A DNA stretch of 47,570 nt from positions 1 through 47,570 of the forward strand of contig RFSE01000023.1 in assembly GCA_009924135.1 (NCBI GenBank). The letters run 5' to 3'. The notes under the pieces are model-generated. The model saw nothing but the letters and a program-made list of their open reading frames with translations, was not told the origin of the DNA and searched no databases. Below, piece after piece: positions 32,953 to 41,241 of this stretch. The translations under genes were made by a program, and so were the position numbers. The stretch is from Pseudomonadota bacterium (lineage in GTDB: Bacteria > Verrucomicrobiota > Verrucomicrobiia > Limisphaerales > SXTU01). Each line of letters opens with the position of its first letter. Position 1 is the first letter of the stretch.

Positions 32953-33597
32953 CTACTTCGCGTCCGGTGCCGGCTCCTGCTGGGCAACGACCGCCATCAA
33001 CTGGTCCGCAATCTCCTGATAGATTTGCTTGAGCCGGGGTTTCGGGCAGGTCTTGGCCTCGGCACGCAGGGCCGCGAAGTCCATGGGCTGGCCGTACTTC
33101 ACCACCACTTGGCGCGGGCGGGGCAGGATCGTGTGGCGGTTCCATGCCGCATAGGTGCCAAACACCCGCACGGGCACCACCGGTGCATCGGACTTGATGA
33201 CGGTGAGGCCCACGCCGCTGCGGGCCGGCATTAACTGGCCGTCCGCCGAGCGGGTACCCTCCGGGAAAAGGATGACCACGCCGCCGGCGTGCAGGCGGTC
33301 CAGAATTCCCTTGAGGCCGGCCGCGCCTGCACCGTCGCGGTCCACGGGCACGCAGTTGAGCTGGCGCAGATACCAGCCGAACGCCGGGGAGCGGAACAGC
33401 GATTCACGCGCGAGGTAATTGATGGGCCGGGGGACGCCGCTGCCGATCAGCGGCGGGTCCAGGAAACTCGCGTGGTTGGCCGCGATGATGACCGGGCCGG
33501 TCAGCGGGACGCGTTCCGGGTGGTACACGCGCCACCGGTGCCACAGCGCGAAATACGCGCGGCAGGCCGCCCAGGTGATGCGATAAACCGGTTTCAT
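32953..33597 (-). CDS. plsC: 1-acyl-sn-glycerol-3-phosphate acyltransferase
   Basis: A 214-residue PlsC-family enzyme that adds the second acyl chain to lysophosphatidic acid in phospholipid synthesis. The HX4D catalytic motif is NHASFLD (His42-Asp47) and the glycerol-phosphate site is FPEGTRS (111-117). A third family motif (VVPVRVFGTY) follows. I chose the ATG at 33597; an in-frame ATG at 33666 would add residues read from intergenic sequence. In many bacteria plsC follows cmk, as here, but 484 bp of repeat-bearing sequence now separates the two. Confidence 0.92.
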   Translation of the reverse strand: MKPVYRITWAACRAYFALWHRWRVYHPERVPLTGPVIIAANHASFLDPPLIGSGVPRPINYLARESLFRSPAFGWYLRQLNCVPVDRDGAGAAGLKGILDRLHAGGVVILFPEGTRSADGQLMPARSGVGLTVIKSDAPVVPVRVFGTYAAWNRHTILPRPRQVVVKYGQPMDFAALRAEAKTCPKPRLKQIYQEIADQLMAVVAQQEPAPDAK

Positions 33598-34081
33598 CAG
33601 GTGCCAAATCCCCAGCCCCGAATCCGAAGCGAAGTGCCGCAGTTGAACGGCTGGTGCCCCGACCACAATCCCAAAGTCTTTGGCAGGAAAATTGGGGGTA
33701 GGAAGATGGGGAAGCTATCCCTCAGCCGGAACGATTCGATTGAACACGGATTAAACACGGAGCCAACGGTGCCCGTGCCGCTTCGCACCGCTGCTTGACC
33801 CGCACCGTTTGTTGCCGGCAGGCAACTGCGACAAAATGACAGTTCACCCCATCCCCATCCGTGTTCCGTCCGTGTTTCATCCGTGGCTAATGAATTGTTC
33901 CGGCTCAGAACCATTTTTTCTGGCGAGGGTGACGATGCCCGCCGGGTCGGAGACCTGCGCTTCAATGTCTTCGGACACCTTCTGGACGAAAGAGGCCGTT
34001 CAACCTTGCCCACACTCCACCCCGACCCAGCGCGCGGTGACACTTGGGGCCGGGAGCTTGGCGGTTGGGCGGGGCAATTTT
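33598..34081. other. Non-coding insertion between cmk and plsC
   Basis: Genes that usually abut are separated here by 484 bp. It holds a diverged TTTCTGACC-type half copy (33682-33711) and the element at 33726-33903. On the minus strand about 40 codons ending at 33885 (QKVSEDIEAQVSDPAGIVTL, then ARKNGSEPEQF) look protein-like but have no start or family match. I do not call a gene. Confidence 0.5.
33726..33903. repeat. Imperfect 178-bp inverted-repeat element
   Basis: CCGGAACGATTCGATTGAAC at 33726 pairs imperfectly with the end GGCTAATGAATTGTTCCGG at 33903. Inside, 9-10 bp phrases of the type AAACACGG and its inverse CCGTGTTT repeat on each side. The phrasing resembles the element at 18347-18503, so both may belong to one diverged family. 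Confidence 0.55.
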
Positions 34082-34756
34082 TCACGCCACAGGCTTGAGC
34101 GGCACGAGGCGGTTGGCCTTCCGCCGCTGGTTGATTTCCTCGAGCATGAGGTCGCACGTCTCCTGCACGTTCTGATGGGAGTTGTCGATGACCAGCGCGC
34201 CAAGCGAGGGCATGAGCGGCGAATGGGCGCGCTGGCTGTCGCGCTTGTCGCGCGCGTGCACGTCCTCCTGCACGCCGTCGCGCTCGCGGCGGAGCTTGCG
34301 AACCTCGGGGCTGGCATCAAGGAAGAACTTGTAGTCGGTCTCGGGAAAGACGTTGGACCCGATGTCGCGGCCTTCCATGACACAACTGCCGAACTGGATG
34401 CACTCGCGTTGCTTGGCCTTCATCCAGTCGCGCACATAGCGGATCTGCGCCACGTGGGCCACGGCGGCGCTGGCCTCGGAGGTGCGGATTTCCTTCTCGG
34501 GATAGTAGCCATCCACGAGCAGGCGCACCTGGCCGTCGGCGACGACGAGCGAGGTCTTCCACTTGCGGCAGAGGGCGGCGACCTTCTTGTCGTCACCCAC
34601 GTCCACCTTCATGCGGAGGCAATGCCAGGCGAGGGTGCGGTACATCGCGCCGGTGTCCACGGTGAGCAGGCCCAGCATCTGGGCGAGGCGGCGCGAGGTG
34701 ACGCCCTTGCCGCTGGCGCTGGGACCATCAATGGCGATGACGTAGGGTTTGATCAC
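34082..34756 (-). CDS. cmk: Cytidylate kinase
   Basis: A 224-residue nucleoside-monophosphate kinase phosphorylating CMP and dCMP. The P-loop is IDGPSASGKG (residues 9-18), the CMP-binding region is VDTGAMYRTLAWH, and the short NMP-binding insert, RDIGSNVFPETDYKFFLDA and RERDG lid region are all present at the normal spacing. The start is a GTG at 34756. A degenerate heptanucleotide array occupies 34761-34790, directly ahead of it where a ribosome-binding site should be. It belongs with aroA and plsC on the same strand; the Fic gene has come between aroA and cmk. Confidence 0.95.
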   Translation of the reverse strand: MIKPYVIAIDGPSASGKGVTSRRLAQMLGLLTVDTGAMYRTLAWHCLRMKVDVGDDKKVAALCRKWKTSLVVADGQVRLLVDGYYPEKEIRTSEASAAVAHVAQIRYVRDWMKAKQRECIQFGSCVMEGRDIGSNVFPETDYKFFLDASPEVRKLRRERDGVQEDVHARDKRDSQRAHSPLMPSLGALVIDNSHQNVQETCDLMLEEINQRRKANRLVPLKPVA

Positions 34757-34760
34757 GGGC

Positions 34761-34790
34761 AGGTTTCAGGGTTCAAGGTTTCAGGATTCA
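34761..34790. repeat. Degenerate heptanucleotide array abutting the cmk start codon
   Basis: Units AGGTTTC, AGGGTTC, AAGGTTTC (one extra base) and AGGATTC, four bases from the GTG start of cmk. The consensus is close to the array in front of suhB (GGTTCAA), so two essential-type genes carry related arrays in place of a ribosome-binding site. Confidence 0.65.
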
Positions 34791-34904
34791 GAGTCGAGCA
34801 GACCGCAGCGCAACCGGCGTGTGAGTCTGGATAAAGCCCCAGCCGAATTCAATCCTCCCGCGTTGTGCCCTTTCATTTTTGTCGCCTGGCCCTAAACTTG
34901 GCTC

Positions 34905-36281
34905 ATGGAACTCGGGCAAATGATCGCGCGCCTGGACGAGTTGAAGGCGCAAATTGACGCCCTCCGCCCCATCAAGCCGGAGCAGGAGCAGCGCATCCTC
35001 CAGAAATTTCGCCTCGACTGGAACTACCATTCCAACGCCATCGAAGGGAACTCGCTCACGCTGGGCGAAACCCGGGCCTTTCTGCTGGAGGGCCTCACCG
35101 CCAAGGGCAAGTCTTTCAAGGACCACCTCGACATCCGCGGCCATAACCAGCTCATCCTGTTTCTGGAGGATTTTGTCAGGCAGAAGGAAATCCTGACCGA
35201 GGCTGGCATCCGCGAAATGCACAAGATGCTCCTCGTCGAGCCTTACCAAGTCGAGGCGCGCACACCCGATGGCCAGGTCACAAAAAAGTGGGTCACGCTG
35301 GGCGAATACAAGACCGAGCCAAACGCCGTGCAGACCGCCACCGGCGAATGGATTTATTACGCCCGCCCCGAGGACACCGGTCCCCGCATGGCGGAGCTGG
35401 TCGCGTGGTATCGGCAGCAGACCGAAACGCAGGCGGAGCATCCGCTGCTGGTCGCCACGCTGTTTCACCACCGGTTCACGCATATCCACCCGTTTGACGA
35501 CGGGAATGGGCGCATGGCCCGCGCGCTGATGAATGTGATTTTGATGCGCGAGGGCTTTCCGCCTGCGGTGTTGAAGACTCAGAACCGCGCTGAATACGTG
35601 GCAGCCTTGCGCAAGGCGGACAGCGGCGACTCTGGGGATTTGGCGATGTTCGTCGGAACGAGTTTGCTTCGCTCGGAAGAACTTGTGCTTCGAGGCGCAA
35701 AGGGAGAGTCCGTCGATGAACCGGTAGACTTAGCAAGAGAAGTAGCACTCTTGAAACAGGAACTACAGAGCCGACGATCGAACGCTGCAAAGACCTTATT
35801 GGAGATTCAGAATCAACGCTTCCATGCCAAAATTAAACCACTCTTGATCCGAGTTCTCACTAGGATCGCACCCATTAGTGAGTTGTTCGACTTAACGAAC
35901 GTTCGCATTGAATCGTTTCACTATGCTGAAAGGACAACGAGTCGTCATACCGAGACACACGGGTTGGAAGCTGCCAAAGCTAGCCTCGACGCATGGACAA
36001 TCGGCGGCTTCTTGTCAGAGCCGATGGGTGCAATGGTGATGAAAGTCAATTGGTCCCAACTCAAAAGGGTCGGTGAAAGCGCGCCTCCACTGTCGGCTTC
36101 TATCGGGGTCAACATTGTCCTTGAAGAGTCCGAGTTTTCGATCGGAAGTCGAGATGGTAGCACTGCTTCGTTAAGATACTCTTACGAAGCTCCTGTTGAC
36201 TACAGCCAGCTCGACGAAATGGTTGCCGCAGTAACCCGTAAGCTAATTGCTCAAGTCCGAGGTGAAATAGCGAAACACTAA
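34905..36281 (+). CDS. Fic-family protein (class II, N-terminal inhibitory helix)
   Basis: A 458-residue Fic protein, the family that AMPylates target proteins. The catalytic motif is complete: HPFDDGNGRMAR at residues 195-206. An inhibitory helix precedes it, with SNAIEG at 43-48 fitting the [S/T]xxxE[G/N] rule, so activity is autoinhibited (class II). Residues 1-245 are high-GC; from about 250 on the gene is markedly AT-richer and encodes a coiled segment and a C-terminal domain I do not recognise, suggesting a fusion or replaced tail. It opposes aroA and their stop codons overlap (36278-36281). No antitoxin gene is adjacent. Its place between aroA and cmk marks it as inserted. Confidence 0.93.
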   Translation: MELGQMIARLDELKAQIDALRPIKPEQEQRILQKFRLDWNYHSNAIEGNSLTLGETRAFLLEGLTAKGKSFKDHLDIRGHNQLILFLEDFVRQKEILTEAGIREMHKMLLVEPYQVEARTPDGQVTKKWVTLGEYKTEPNAVQTATGEWIYYARPEDTGPRMAELVAWYRQQTETQAEHPLLVATLFHHRFTHIHPFDDGNGRMARALMNVILMREGFPPAVLKTQNRAEYVAALRKADSGDSGDLAMFVGTSLLRSEELVLRGAKGESVDEPVDLAREVALLKQELQSRRSNAAKTLLEIQNQRFHAKIKPLLIRVLTRIAPISELFDLTNVRIESFHYAERTTSRHTETHGLEAAKASLDAWTIGGFLSEPMGAMVMKVNWSQLKRVGESAPPLSASIGVNIVLEESEFSIGSRDGSTASLRYSYEAPVDYSQLDEMVAAVTRKLIAQVRGEIAKH

Positions 36282-37741
36282 TCCGCGAACAACTCCTCGA
36301 CTGCGAGCTTGCGTCCGGTGGCGGCGTCGCGGATTTCGACGCCGAGGCCGTGCGGGGGCGGGGTGGCGAGTTTTTGGAAGAAGTTCGGGAAGGTCTTTTT
36401 CACGCAGGCAGGGTCCTTGATCTTGATGCCGGGCACTTTCAAACCCAGCACTGCAAAGCACATCGCCATGCGATGGTCGTGGTAGGTCTCGATCTCCGCG
36501 CCGTGGAGCGCCGAGGGGAAAACGGTCAACGTGTCACCCTTCTCGATGACATTTGCCCCGCACTTGGTCAGCTCCGTCCGCAACGCAACGACGCGCTCGC
36601 ACTCCTGCACGCGGAGGCGGCCGAGGTCGGTGAAGTGAACAGGCTTGAAGCAATACGGCGCGATGGCAATCGCCGTCATAATACTGTCACCGAGGTCTAG
36701 CCTTCGAGAGAAGTTTATTGGCTCAGCTCCAAAGTCGTCGGCTAAATGCGGATTCTCCCGCCACCCGACGCCGTAATTAAGCATCATGCTCAGCTCGGTC
36801 TCGAAGCCAAACCCTACAGCGGAGCTGCCGATGACAAACAAGGCATCCACAAATTTTTCATCAATTTGCCAGCCAGACGTCGGCCAGCCAGCCACTCGGA
36901 CTGACGAATCCCATTCTTCCGTAAATGTGAGTGCTTCGTGGTCTGGATTCAGTTCGATCCCAATTATTTCTTTAGTGGGCAGATAATAGCAACCACTAGC
37001 CCAAAAATAACTCCCGCTGGACGCATCCGGCTCGACCTGAAACTCACCGCCCTTGGCCGGGAAGACCTTCACCAGCTCGCGGGTCATCGTCACGTAGGGC
37101 ATCTCGTCCTCGTTCGCGCCGGTGATTTCCACCTGCCACCCGCCCACGCCGCCGGAGAGCAGCAATGCGGAGGCGAACTGCGAACTATCCACCACGCTGA
37201 CCGAGCACGCACTTTTGCCTTTTGCCTTTTGCCTTTTGCCTTCGCCGTAAATCACGGCCGGCAATTTGTCATTCGGCGAATCCACGCGATACCCCAGCTC
37301 ACGCAGCGCGGCGAATAGCGCGGCCTGCGGGCGTTCGTGCATCCGGGGCACGCCGCTGAGGCGGTACACGCCGTCACCGAGGCAGACCATCGCCGCGAGG
37401 AAGCGCGCCGCCGTGCCTGCGTTGCCGACGAAAAGTTCCAGAGGTTGCTCCGCCGTGCCCGCGCGCGGGAGGCGTCCGCCCAGGCCATCCACGGTGATCG
37501 TGCGGTTGCAGGACTCGGCGGGGTCCGGCTGCAAGCCCACGGTGAAGCCAAGCTTTTGCAGGCAATCGGTCATCACCTGCGTGTCCTCGCTCCACAGAGC
37601 GCCGCGCAGCGTGGTGTGGCCCTCGGCGAGCGCGGCGAGGATGAGTGCGCGGTTCGTGATGCTTTTGGAGCCGGGCACGGTGATTTCCGCACGCACGGGC
37701 TGCGTGAGCGGGACGATCTCGATGACTGGAGGCAAAGGCAT
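36278..37741 (-). CDS. aroA: 3-phosphoshikimate 1-carboxyvinyltransferase (EPSP synthase), unusual
   Basis: A 487-residue shikimate-pathway enzyme, longer than the usual 420-440. Conserved parts: GSKSITNRAL near the start, FVGNAGTAARFL, DSSQFASALLL, DLGDSIMTAIA with the catalytic Asp, YHDHRMAMC, and VKKTFPNF. Two oddities: residues 168-177 (KRQKAKGKSA) are encoded by a heptanucleotide array, and the normally invariant Lys of the 'RVKETDR' motif is Gln379 (RVQECER). The central stretch around residues 245-350 is divergent and lower in GC, hinting at a mosaic. It lies on the ribokinase-YdjM strand with a 72-bp gap, and its stop overlaps that of the opposing Fic gene. Confidence 0.93.
   Translation of the reverse strand: MPLPPVIEIVPLTQPVRAEITVPGSKSITNRALILAALAEGHTTLRGALWSEDTQVMTDCLQKLGFTVGLQPDPAESCNRTITVDGLGGRLPRAGTAEQPLELFVGNAGTAARFLAAMVCLGDGVYRLSGVPRMHERPQAALFAALRELGYRVDSPNDKLPAVIYGEGKRQKAKGKSACSVSVVDSSQFASALLLSGGVGGWQVEITGANEDEMPYVTMTRELVKVFPAKGGEFQVEPDASSGSYFWASGCYYLPTKEIIGIELNPDHEALTFTEEWDSSVRVAGWPTSGWQIDEKFVDALFVIGSSAVGFGFETELSMMLNYGVGWRENPHLADDFGAEPINFSRRLDLGDSIMTAIAIAPYCFKPVHFTDLGRLRVQECERVVALRTELTKCGANVIEKGDTLTVFPSALHGAEIETYHDHRMAMCFAVLGLKVPGIKIKDPACVKKTFPNFFQKLATPPPHGLGVEIRDAATGRKLAVEELFAD
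37213..37240. repeat. Heptanucleotide array inside aroA
   Basis: Four perfect units of TTTTGCC (28 bp), read on the coding strand as GGCAAAA. It encodes the Lys-rich insert in the loop ahead of the SSQF motif. Of all arrays in the window this is the only fully perfect one besides that at 42547, so it may be the most recently active. Confidence 0.9.
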
Positions 37742-37813
37742 CTGTAATTGCGAAGAGCGAATGGCGAATCCGAACTCCGCGCGGCGCAGAGTTTCAAGTC
37801 CGGCGGCGGAGCG

Positions 37814-38383
37814 TCAACTGTTTTGGCGGGATGCACCGGGGAAACGGCGACGCAAAGCAGCCACCACCACCGCGTCGGCGCGCGTTGAGATCATTTCCAA
37901 TGGCGAACAACCGCGTTGCCAGGCCCAGCGGAGCGCCAGCGCGAGCAGGACGGCGGTGAACAGCAGGTTCGGCCAGGTGTTCAGCGCCCACTGGCCGCTC
38001 CAGACCAGGCGCGGGAGCGGGGAAAACGGCACCAGATACGGAATGGGCCACTGATCGCCATCCGGCCCGCGCGCCCCCACGAGGTCGCAGAGCAGATGCA
38101 GGTGAAAGCTCAGGAACACGAGCAACGCAGTCAGACCCTTGCGCTTTGCCAGACAACCAGAGACCACGGTGACGATCAGGCAGAAACCAAGGTTGTGGCC
38201 CAGTTCGTGATGGTACTTCCCCCACCAGTCAGTCTGGCCGTGCGTGGCCAGGTCCACGACGATACCGAGTCCGTCCAGATCCGGAATCACCCCCGCCACA
38301 CTGACCAGCATCCGCTCGCGCCGGCTCAACTCGGCAGTCTGCGCCAGCGCCCAGCCCGCGAGGAAGTGGGTGATCGGACTCAT
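37814..38383 (-). CDS. YdjM-family membrane-bound metal-dependent hydrolase
   Basis: A 189-residue polytopic protein of the YdjM/PF04307 family. Metal ligands typical of the family are visible: THFLAG near the N-terminus, IPDLDG (residues 33-38), the YHHELGHN motif near 58 and HLLCDL near 95. Four hydrophobic helices surround them. In Escherichia coli the relative is LexA-regulated, but no SOS box is seen here. Its ATG overlaps the stop of the ribokinase gene as ATGA, so the two are coupled. The biochemical reaction is not established for the family. Confidence 0.85.
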   Translation of the reverse strand: MSPITHFLAGWALAQTAELSRRERMLVSVAGVIPDLDGLGIVVDLATHGQTDWWGKYHHELGHNLGFCLIVTVVSGCLAKRKGLTALLVFLSFHLHLLCDLVGARGPDGDQWPIPYLVPFSPLPRLVWSGQWALNTWPNLLFTAVLLALALRWAWQRGCSPLEMISTRADAVVVAALRRRFPGASRQNS

Positions 38384-39306
38384 GCCGTCGCACCGCCGGT
38401 CTTCAGCCAGGCCTCGACCTCTTCGCGCGTAGGGATGCTCGCCTGTGCGCCCCGGCGCGTGACGGCGATGGCGGCGGCGGCGCAGCCGAAACGGGCGGCT
38501 TCACGTGGTCCCGCGCCTTCGACGAGCCGCGTGACAAACGCGCCTATGAAAGTATCGCCCGCACCGACGGTGTCCACGGCCTGGACCTTGAAGCCCGGCA
38601 CGTGACCGGTGAACTCGGGCGTGTCCAGCCACGCACCGTTCGCACCAAGCGTCACCAGCACGCGCGGGCAGGCCGAGCGCATCTTGATGGCGACGGCCGC
38701 TCCGGCGGCGCTGGCGGCATCGTGGACGGCGGATCCGCTGAGTTTGGCCGCCTCGTTTTCGTTGGGGATGATCCAGTCGCAAAGGTGGAGCAAGGCATCG
38801 CCAACGGGGGCGTAAGGTGCAGGGTTCAAGACGGCCAGCACTCGAGTCTCCCGCGCGAGACGCAACGTGGCTTCCACCGAGTCCAAAGGCGTTTCCAACT
38901 GCACCACGACTGCGCGTGACTGGGCGAACAAGTCACGCTGCGCCCGCACTTCCGCCGCCGTGAGTGTGTCGTTCGCGCCGTTGGCCACGACGATCTGGTT
39001 CTGGCCGGTTGCATCCAGGATGATCATCGCCGTGCCGCTGGCCACGTCCGCGCGCCGCGCGACCCCGCGCGTGCCGACACCGGCCTCCAAAAGATTGGCG
39101 ACCATCTCATCGCCAAAGGCATCCTGTCCCACCGCGCCGACAATGGCGGCCGGGGTGCCCATGCGGGCGATGGCGTAGGCCTGGTTGGCTCCTTTGCCGC
39201 CCGGTGCGCGCCGAAAATTCTTGCCGAGGATGGCCTCGCCCGGGGCGGGAAAGCGCGGTGCCTCGATGAACAAGTCCATGTTGAAACTGCCAACGACGGT
39301 AATCAC
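38380..39306 (-). CDS. rbsK: Ribokinase / PfkB-family sugar kinase
   Basis: A 308-residue PfkB-type kinase, most like ribokinase (ATP plus D-ribose to ribose-5-phosphate). Motifs: GSFNMDLFIEA at the start, GGKGANQAYAIARMG (PfkB signature 1), WIIPNENEAAKL (the NxxE motif that coordinates Mg), and DTVGAGDTFIGAF with the catalytic Asp. I set the start at a GTG at 39306 because family similarity begins there and length then matches ribokinases; the frame runs on to 39528 through an inverted-repeat element. No ribose transporter or regulator gene is next to it; a YdjM gene is coupled downstream. Confidence 0.92.
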   Translation of the reverse strand: MITVVGSFNMDLFIEAPRFPAPGEAILGKNFRRAPGGKGANQAYAIARMGTPAAIVGAVGQDAFGDEMVANLLEAGVGTRGVARRADVASGTAMIILDATGQNQIVVANGANDTLTAAEVRAQRDLFAQSRAVVVQLETPLDSVEATLRLARETRVLAVLNPAPYAPVGDALLHLCDWIIPNENEAAKLSGSAVHDAASAAGAAVAIKMRSACPRVLVTLGANGAWLDTPEFTGHVPGFKVQAVDTVGAGDTFIGAFVTRLVEGAGPREAARFGCAAAAIAVTRRGAQASIPTREEVEAWLKTGGATA

Positions 39307-39355
39307 GGCGGGAATTTTAGCAGCGGACGTTCGCGCGTGCGAGTGGGGAAAAGCC

Positions 39356-39426
39356 GGAGCGCCGGTCTCCGACCCGGCGCGAACCAGCCAGGAAGATGAG
39401 CGCGCCGGATCGGAGATCGGCGCTCC
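39356..39426. repeat. 71-bp inverted-repeat element upstream of rbsK
   Basis: GGAGCGCCGGTCTCCGACCC starts the left arm (39356-39381); the right arm (39401-39426) is its inverse with two mismatches in 26 bp, around a 19-bp loop. It lies 50 bp upstream of the ribokinase GTG, in the likely promoter. The rest of the divergent gap (39427-39759) holds nothing I can identify. Confidence 0.78.
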
Positions 39427-39759
39427 GATCAGGCGCAAGACATCCGCCTGCCTCGGGTAGCATCCGCGTCTCGCGGGAAGCGGTGCGGACGGCCAAGATG
39501 CTCGCTGCGCTACCGCCGCCCAGGTCACTTCCAGGACCGAGCCCGTCAGCTAACCTCGCAGGCAATTGGAAGGGCGTTCCTCTAGGACCGCAGGTCGCGG
39601 CACCCACGAATTCCCCGTGTAGCAAACCCGCGTCGCGCTGGGCGCGATGGGGATTGGTGCGGCGTGTGCCTGCGAGCGGCGAAGTCCTTTCCGTCGTAGC
39701 AGCTTCATACCCACCCTTCTCCGTCCACCCCGGCGCGGCGCTCCATGCAGTGTGTTGTT

Positions 39760-41103
39760 ATGAAACGGATTGTCGTGTTTGTGATGGCCGCCGCCACGTT
39801 GTGGGCGGCGGAGAACTGGTGGCTCAGCGCGCGGCAGGCCGGTACGGCCACCGTACTGGCATTGGCGCAGATGACCGGCGGCGATCCGGCGGCGCGCGAG
39901 TTGCGCGAGTTCACCGCGACGAAGGATGCGCTCCACGTCGGAGTCGGCGTGCTCACGCTGGTCCTGGCGTGGGCCTGCTTCGGCGAATGGGCGAAGCTGG
40001 CGTGGACAAAGGGCCGCGCGCATTTCACGAAGGTGGCAGCGGTGGTCCTGCTGGGTGCGTTGCCGCTCTTTGGTGCGGGATGCATCAAGCCGTACGACCG
40101 GCCCGAGTACGTTGAGATCGACACGTCGGACACGGGCTTCCTCATCCCGCTCGAAGGGGAAACCGGGACGCAGACGCGCTTCCAGAGCGAGGATTACCTC
40201 GTGCAGCGCAAGGTCGCCGCGAAGCGCGTCCAGATCACGCACCGGTGGTCGCAGGAAGGCCGCTACGAAACAGAGGGCCGGTGGATTCCGAGCGTCCGGC
40301 TGGTGAAGGTGAACCGCTCGCCCGTCACGCGCGAGTGGACGATGTCCCAAGGTCCGACGCACAACAGTTCGCTGGCGCGCGGCTTGAATGACAAGGCCAT
40401 CTGGATCGAGAGCGCGGACAGCGTGGGCTTCAGCATGGGCTTCACCTGCACGGCCTTCATCTCGGAGGACGATGCGGCGAAGTTCCTTTACTGGTACCCC
40501 AGCGGTTCGCTTGCGAACGTCATGGACACCGAAGTGCGCGGTCGCATCCAGCAGGTGGCGGCCGAGGTCGCGGCGAAATACACACTGGACCTCCTCCGCG
40601 CGAAGAAGCAGGAGATCGCCGACTCCGTGCGGCGCGACGTGACGAACTTCTTTTCGTTGCGTGGCGTGACGGTGACGACCGTCGGAATGTTCGGCGGCAT
40701 GACCTACGAAAACCCGGCGATTCAAAAGTCGATCGACGAAACCTTCATCGCGCAGCAGCTCAAGGTCGTCGCCGAGGCGAAGTTCGAGGCGCAGAAGAAG
40801 GAGAACGAGCGCATCGAGCTGGAAGCCAACGCCACGGCCGAGAAGGCGCGCCGCGAGGCGATGGGCCTGGCAGATGCCCGCAAGACCGCCGCCTCCGGCG
40901 AGGCCGAGGCCATCCGTGAAGTCAGCCGTGCGCTCGCCGAGGCCCAGCAAAACCCGCTGCTGCTGCAGATCAAGCAGCTCGAAATCGAGAAGGCGCGGGT
41001 CGAACGCTGGGATGGGGCCTACCCGCAGTGGTACTTCGGCGGTGGCGCGACTCCGCCCGGCCTGTTGGTGCAAATGCCTTTGCCCGGCGCGACGGCTCGT
41101 TGA
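39760..41103 (+). CDS. SPFH/band-7 domain membrane protein
   Basis: A 447-residue protein. Three hydrophobic segments lie in residues 3-115 (VVFVMAAATLWAAENWW, GVGVLTLVLAWACFG, VAAVVLLGALPLFGAGC), and the last ends in a lipobox-like GAGC. Residues about 120-330 have the SPFH fold pattern (for example YLVQRKVAAKRVQITHRW, RRDVTNFFSLRGVTVTTVGM), followed by a long Ala/Glu coiled coil (AKFEAQKKENERIELEANAT and beyond). SPFH proteins build membrane microdomains or cap proteases like FtsH. The ATG at 39760 (MKRIVVF) is preferred to the one at 39745. No protease partner is adjacent. Confidence 0.8.
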   Translation: MKRIVVFVMAAATLWAAENWWLSARQAGTATVLALAQMTGGDPAARELREFTATKDALHVGVGVLTLVLAWACFGEWAKLAWTKGRAHFTKVAAVVLLGALPLFGAGCIKPYDRPEYVEIDTSDTGFLIPLEGETGTQTRFQSEDYLVQRKVAAKRVQITHRWSQEGRYETEGRWIPSVRLVKVNRSPVTREWTMSQGPTHNSSLARGLNDKAIWIESADSVGFSMGFTCTAFISEDDAAKFLYWYPSGSLANVMDTEVRGRIQQVAAEVAAKYTLDLLRAKKQEIADSVRRDVTNFFSLRGVTVTTVGMFGGMTYENPAIQKSIDETFIAQQLKVVAEAKFEAQKKENERIELEANATAEKARREAMGLADARKTAASGEAEAIREVSRALAEAQQNPLLLQIKQLEIEKARVERWDGAYPQWYFGGGATPPGLLVQMPLPGATAR

Positions 41104-41241
41104 AGGATATCCGCTGCCCGGCGGGTCATCTGGCCCGCCGGGCTTATTCCGTGAGCCTGATAACACCACTGCGTGTAACTTGCTTGTGATGTGCCACCCG
41201 AACACCAGTGTCCGCATTAACTTGCTCCGAGCATCTTGCCT

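Noticed and set aside
33885-34010. Short minus-strand protein-like frame (QKVSEDIEAQ...)
   Set aside because: About 40 codons after a stop, without a start, ribosome-binding site or recognised family; may be a gene remnant.
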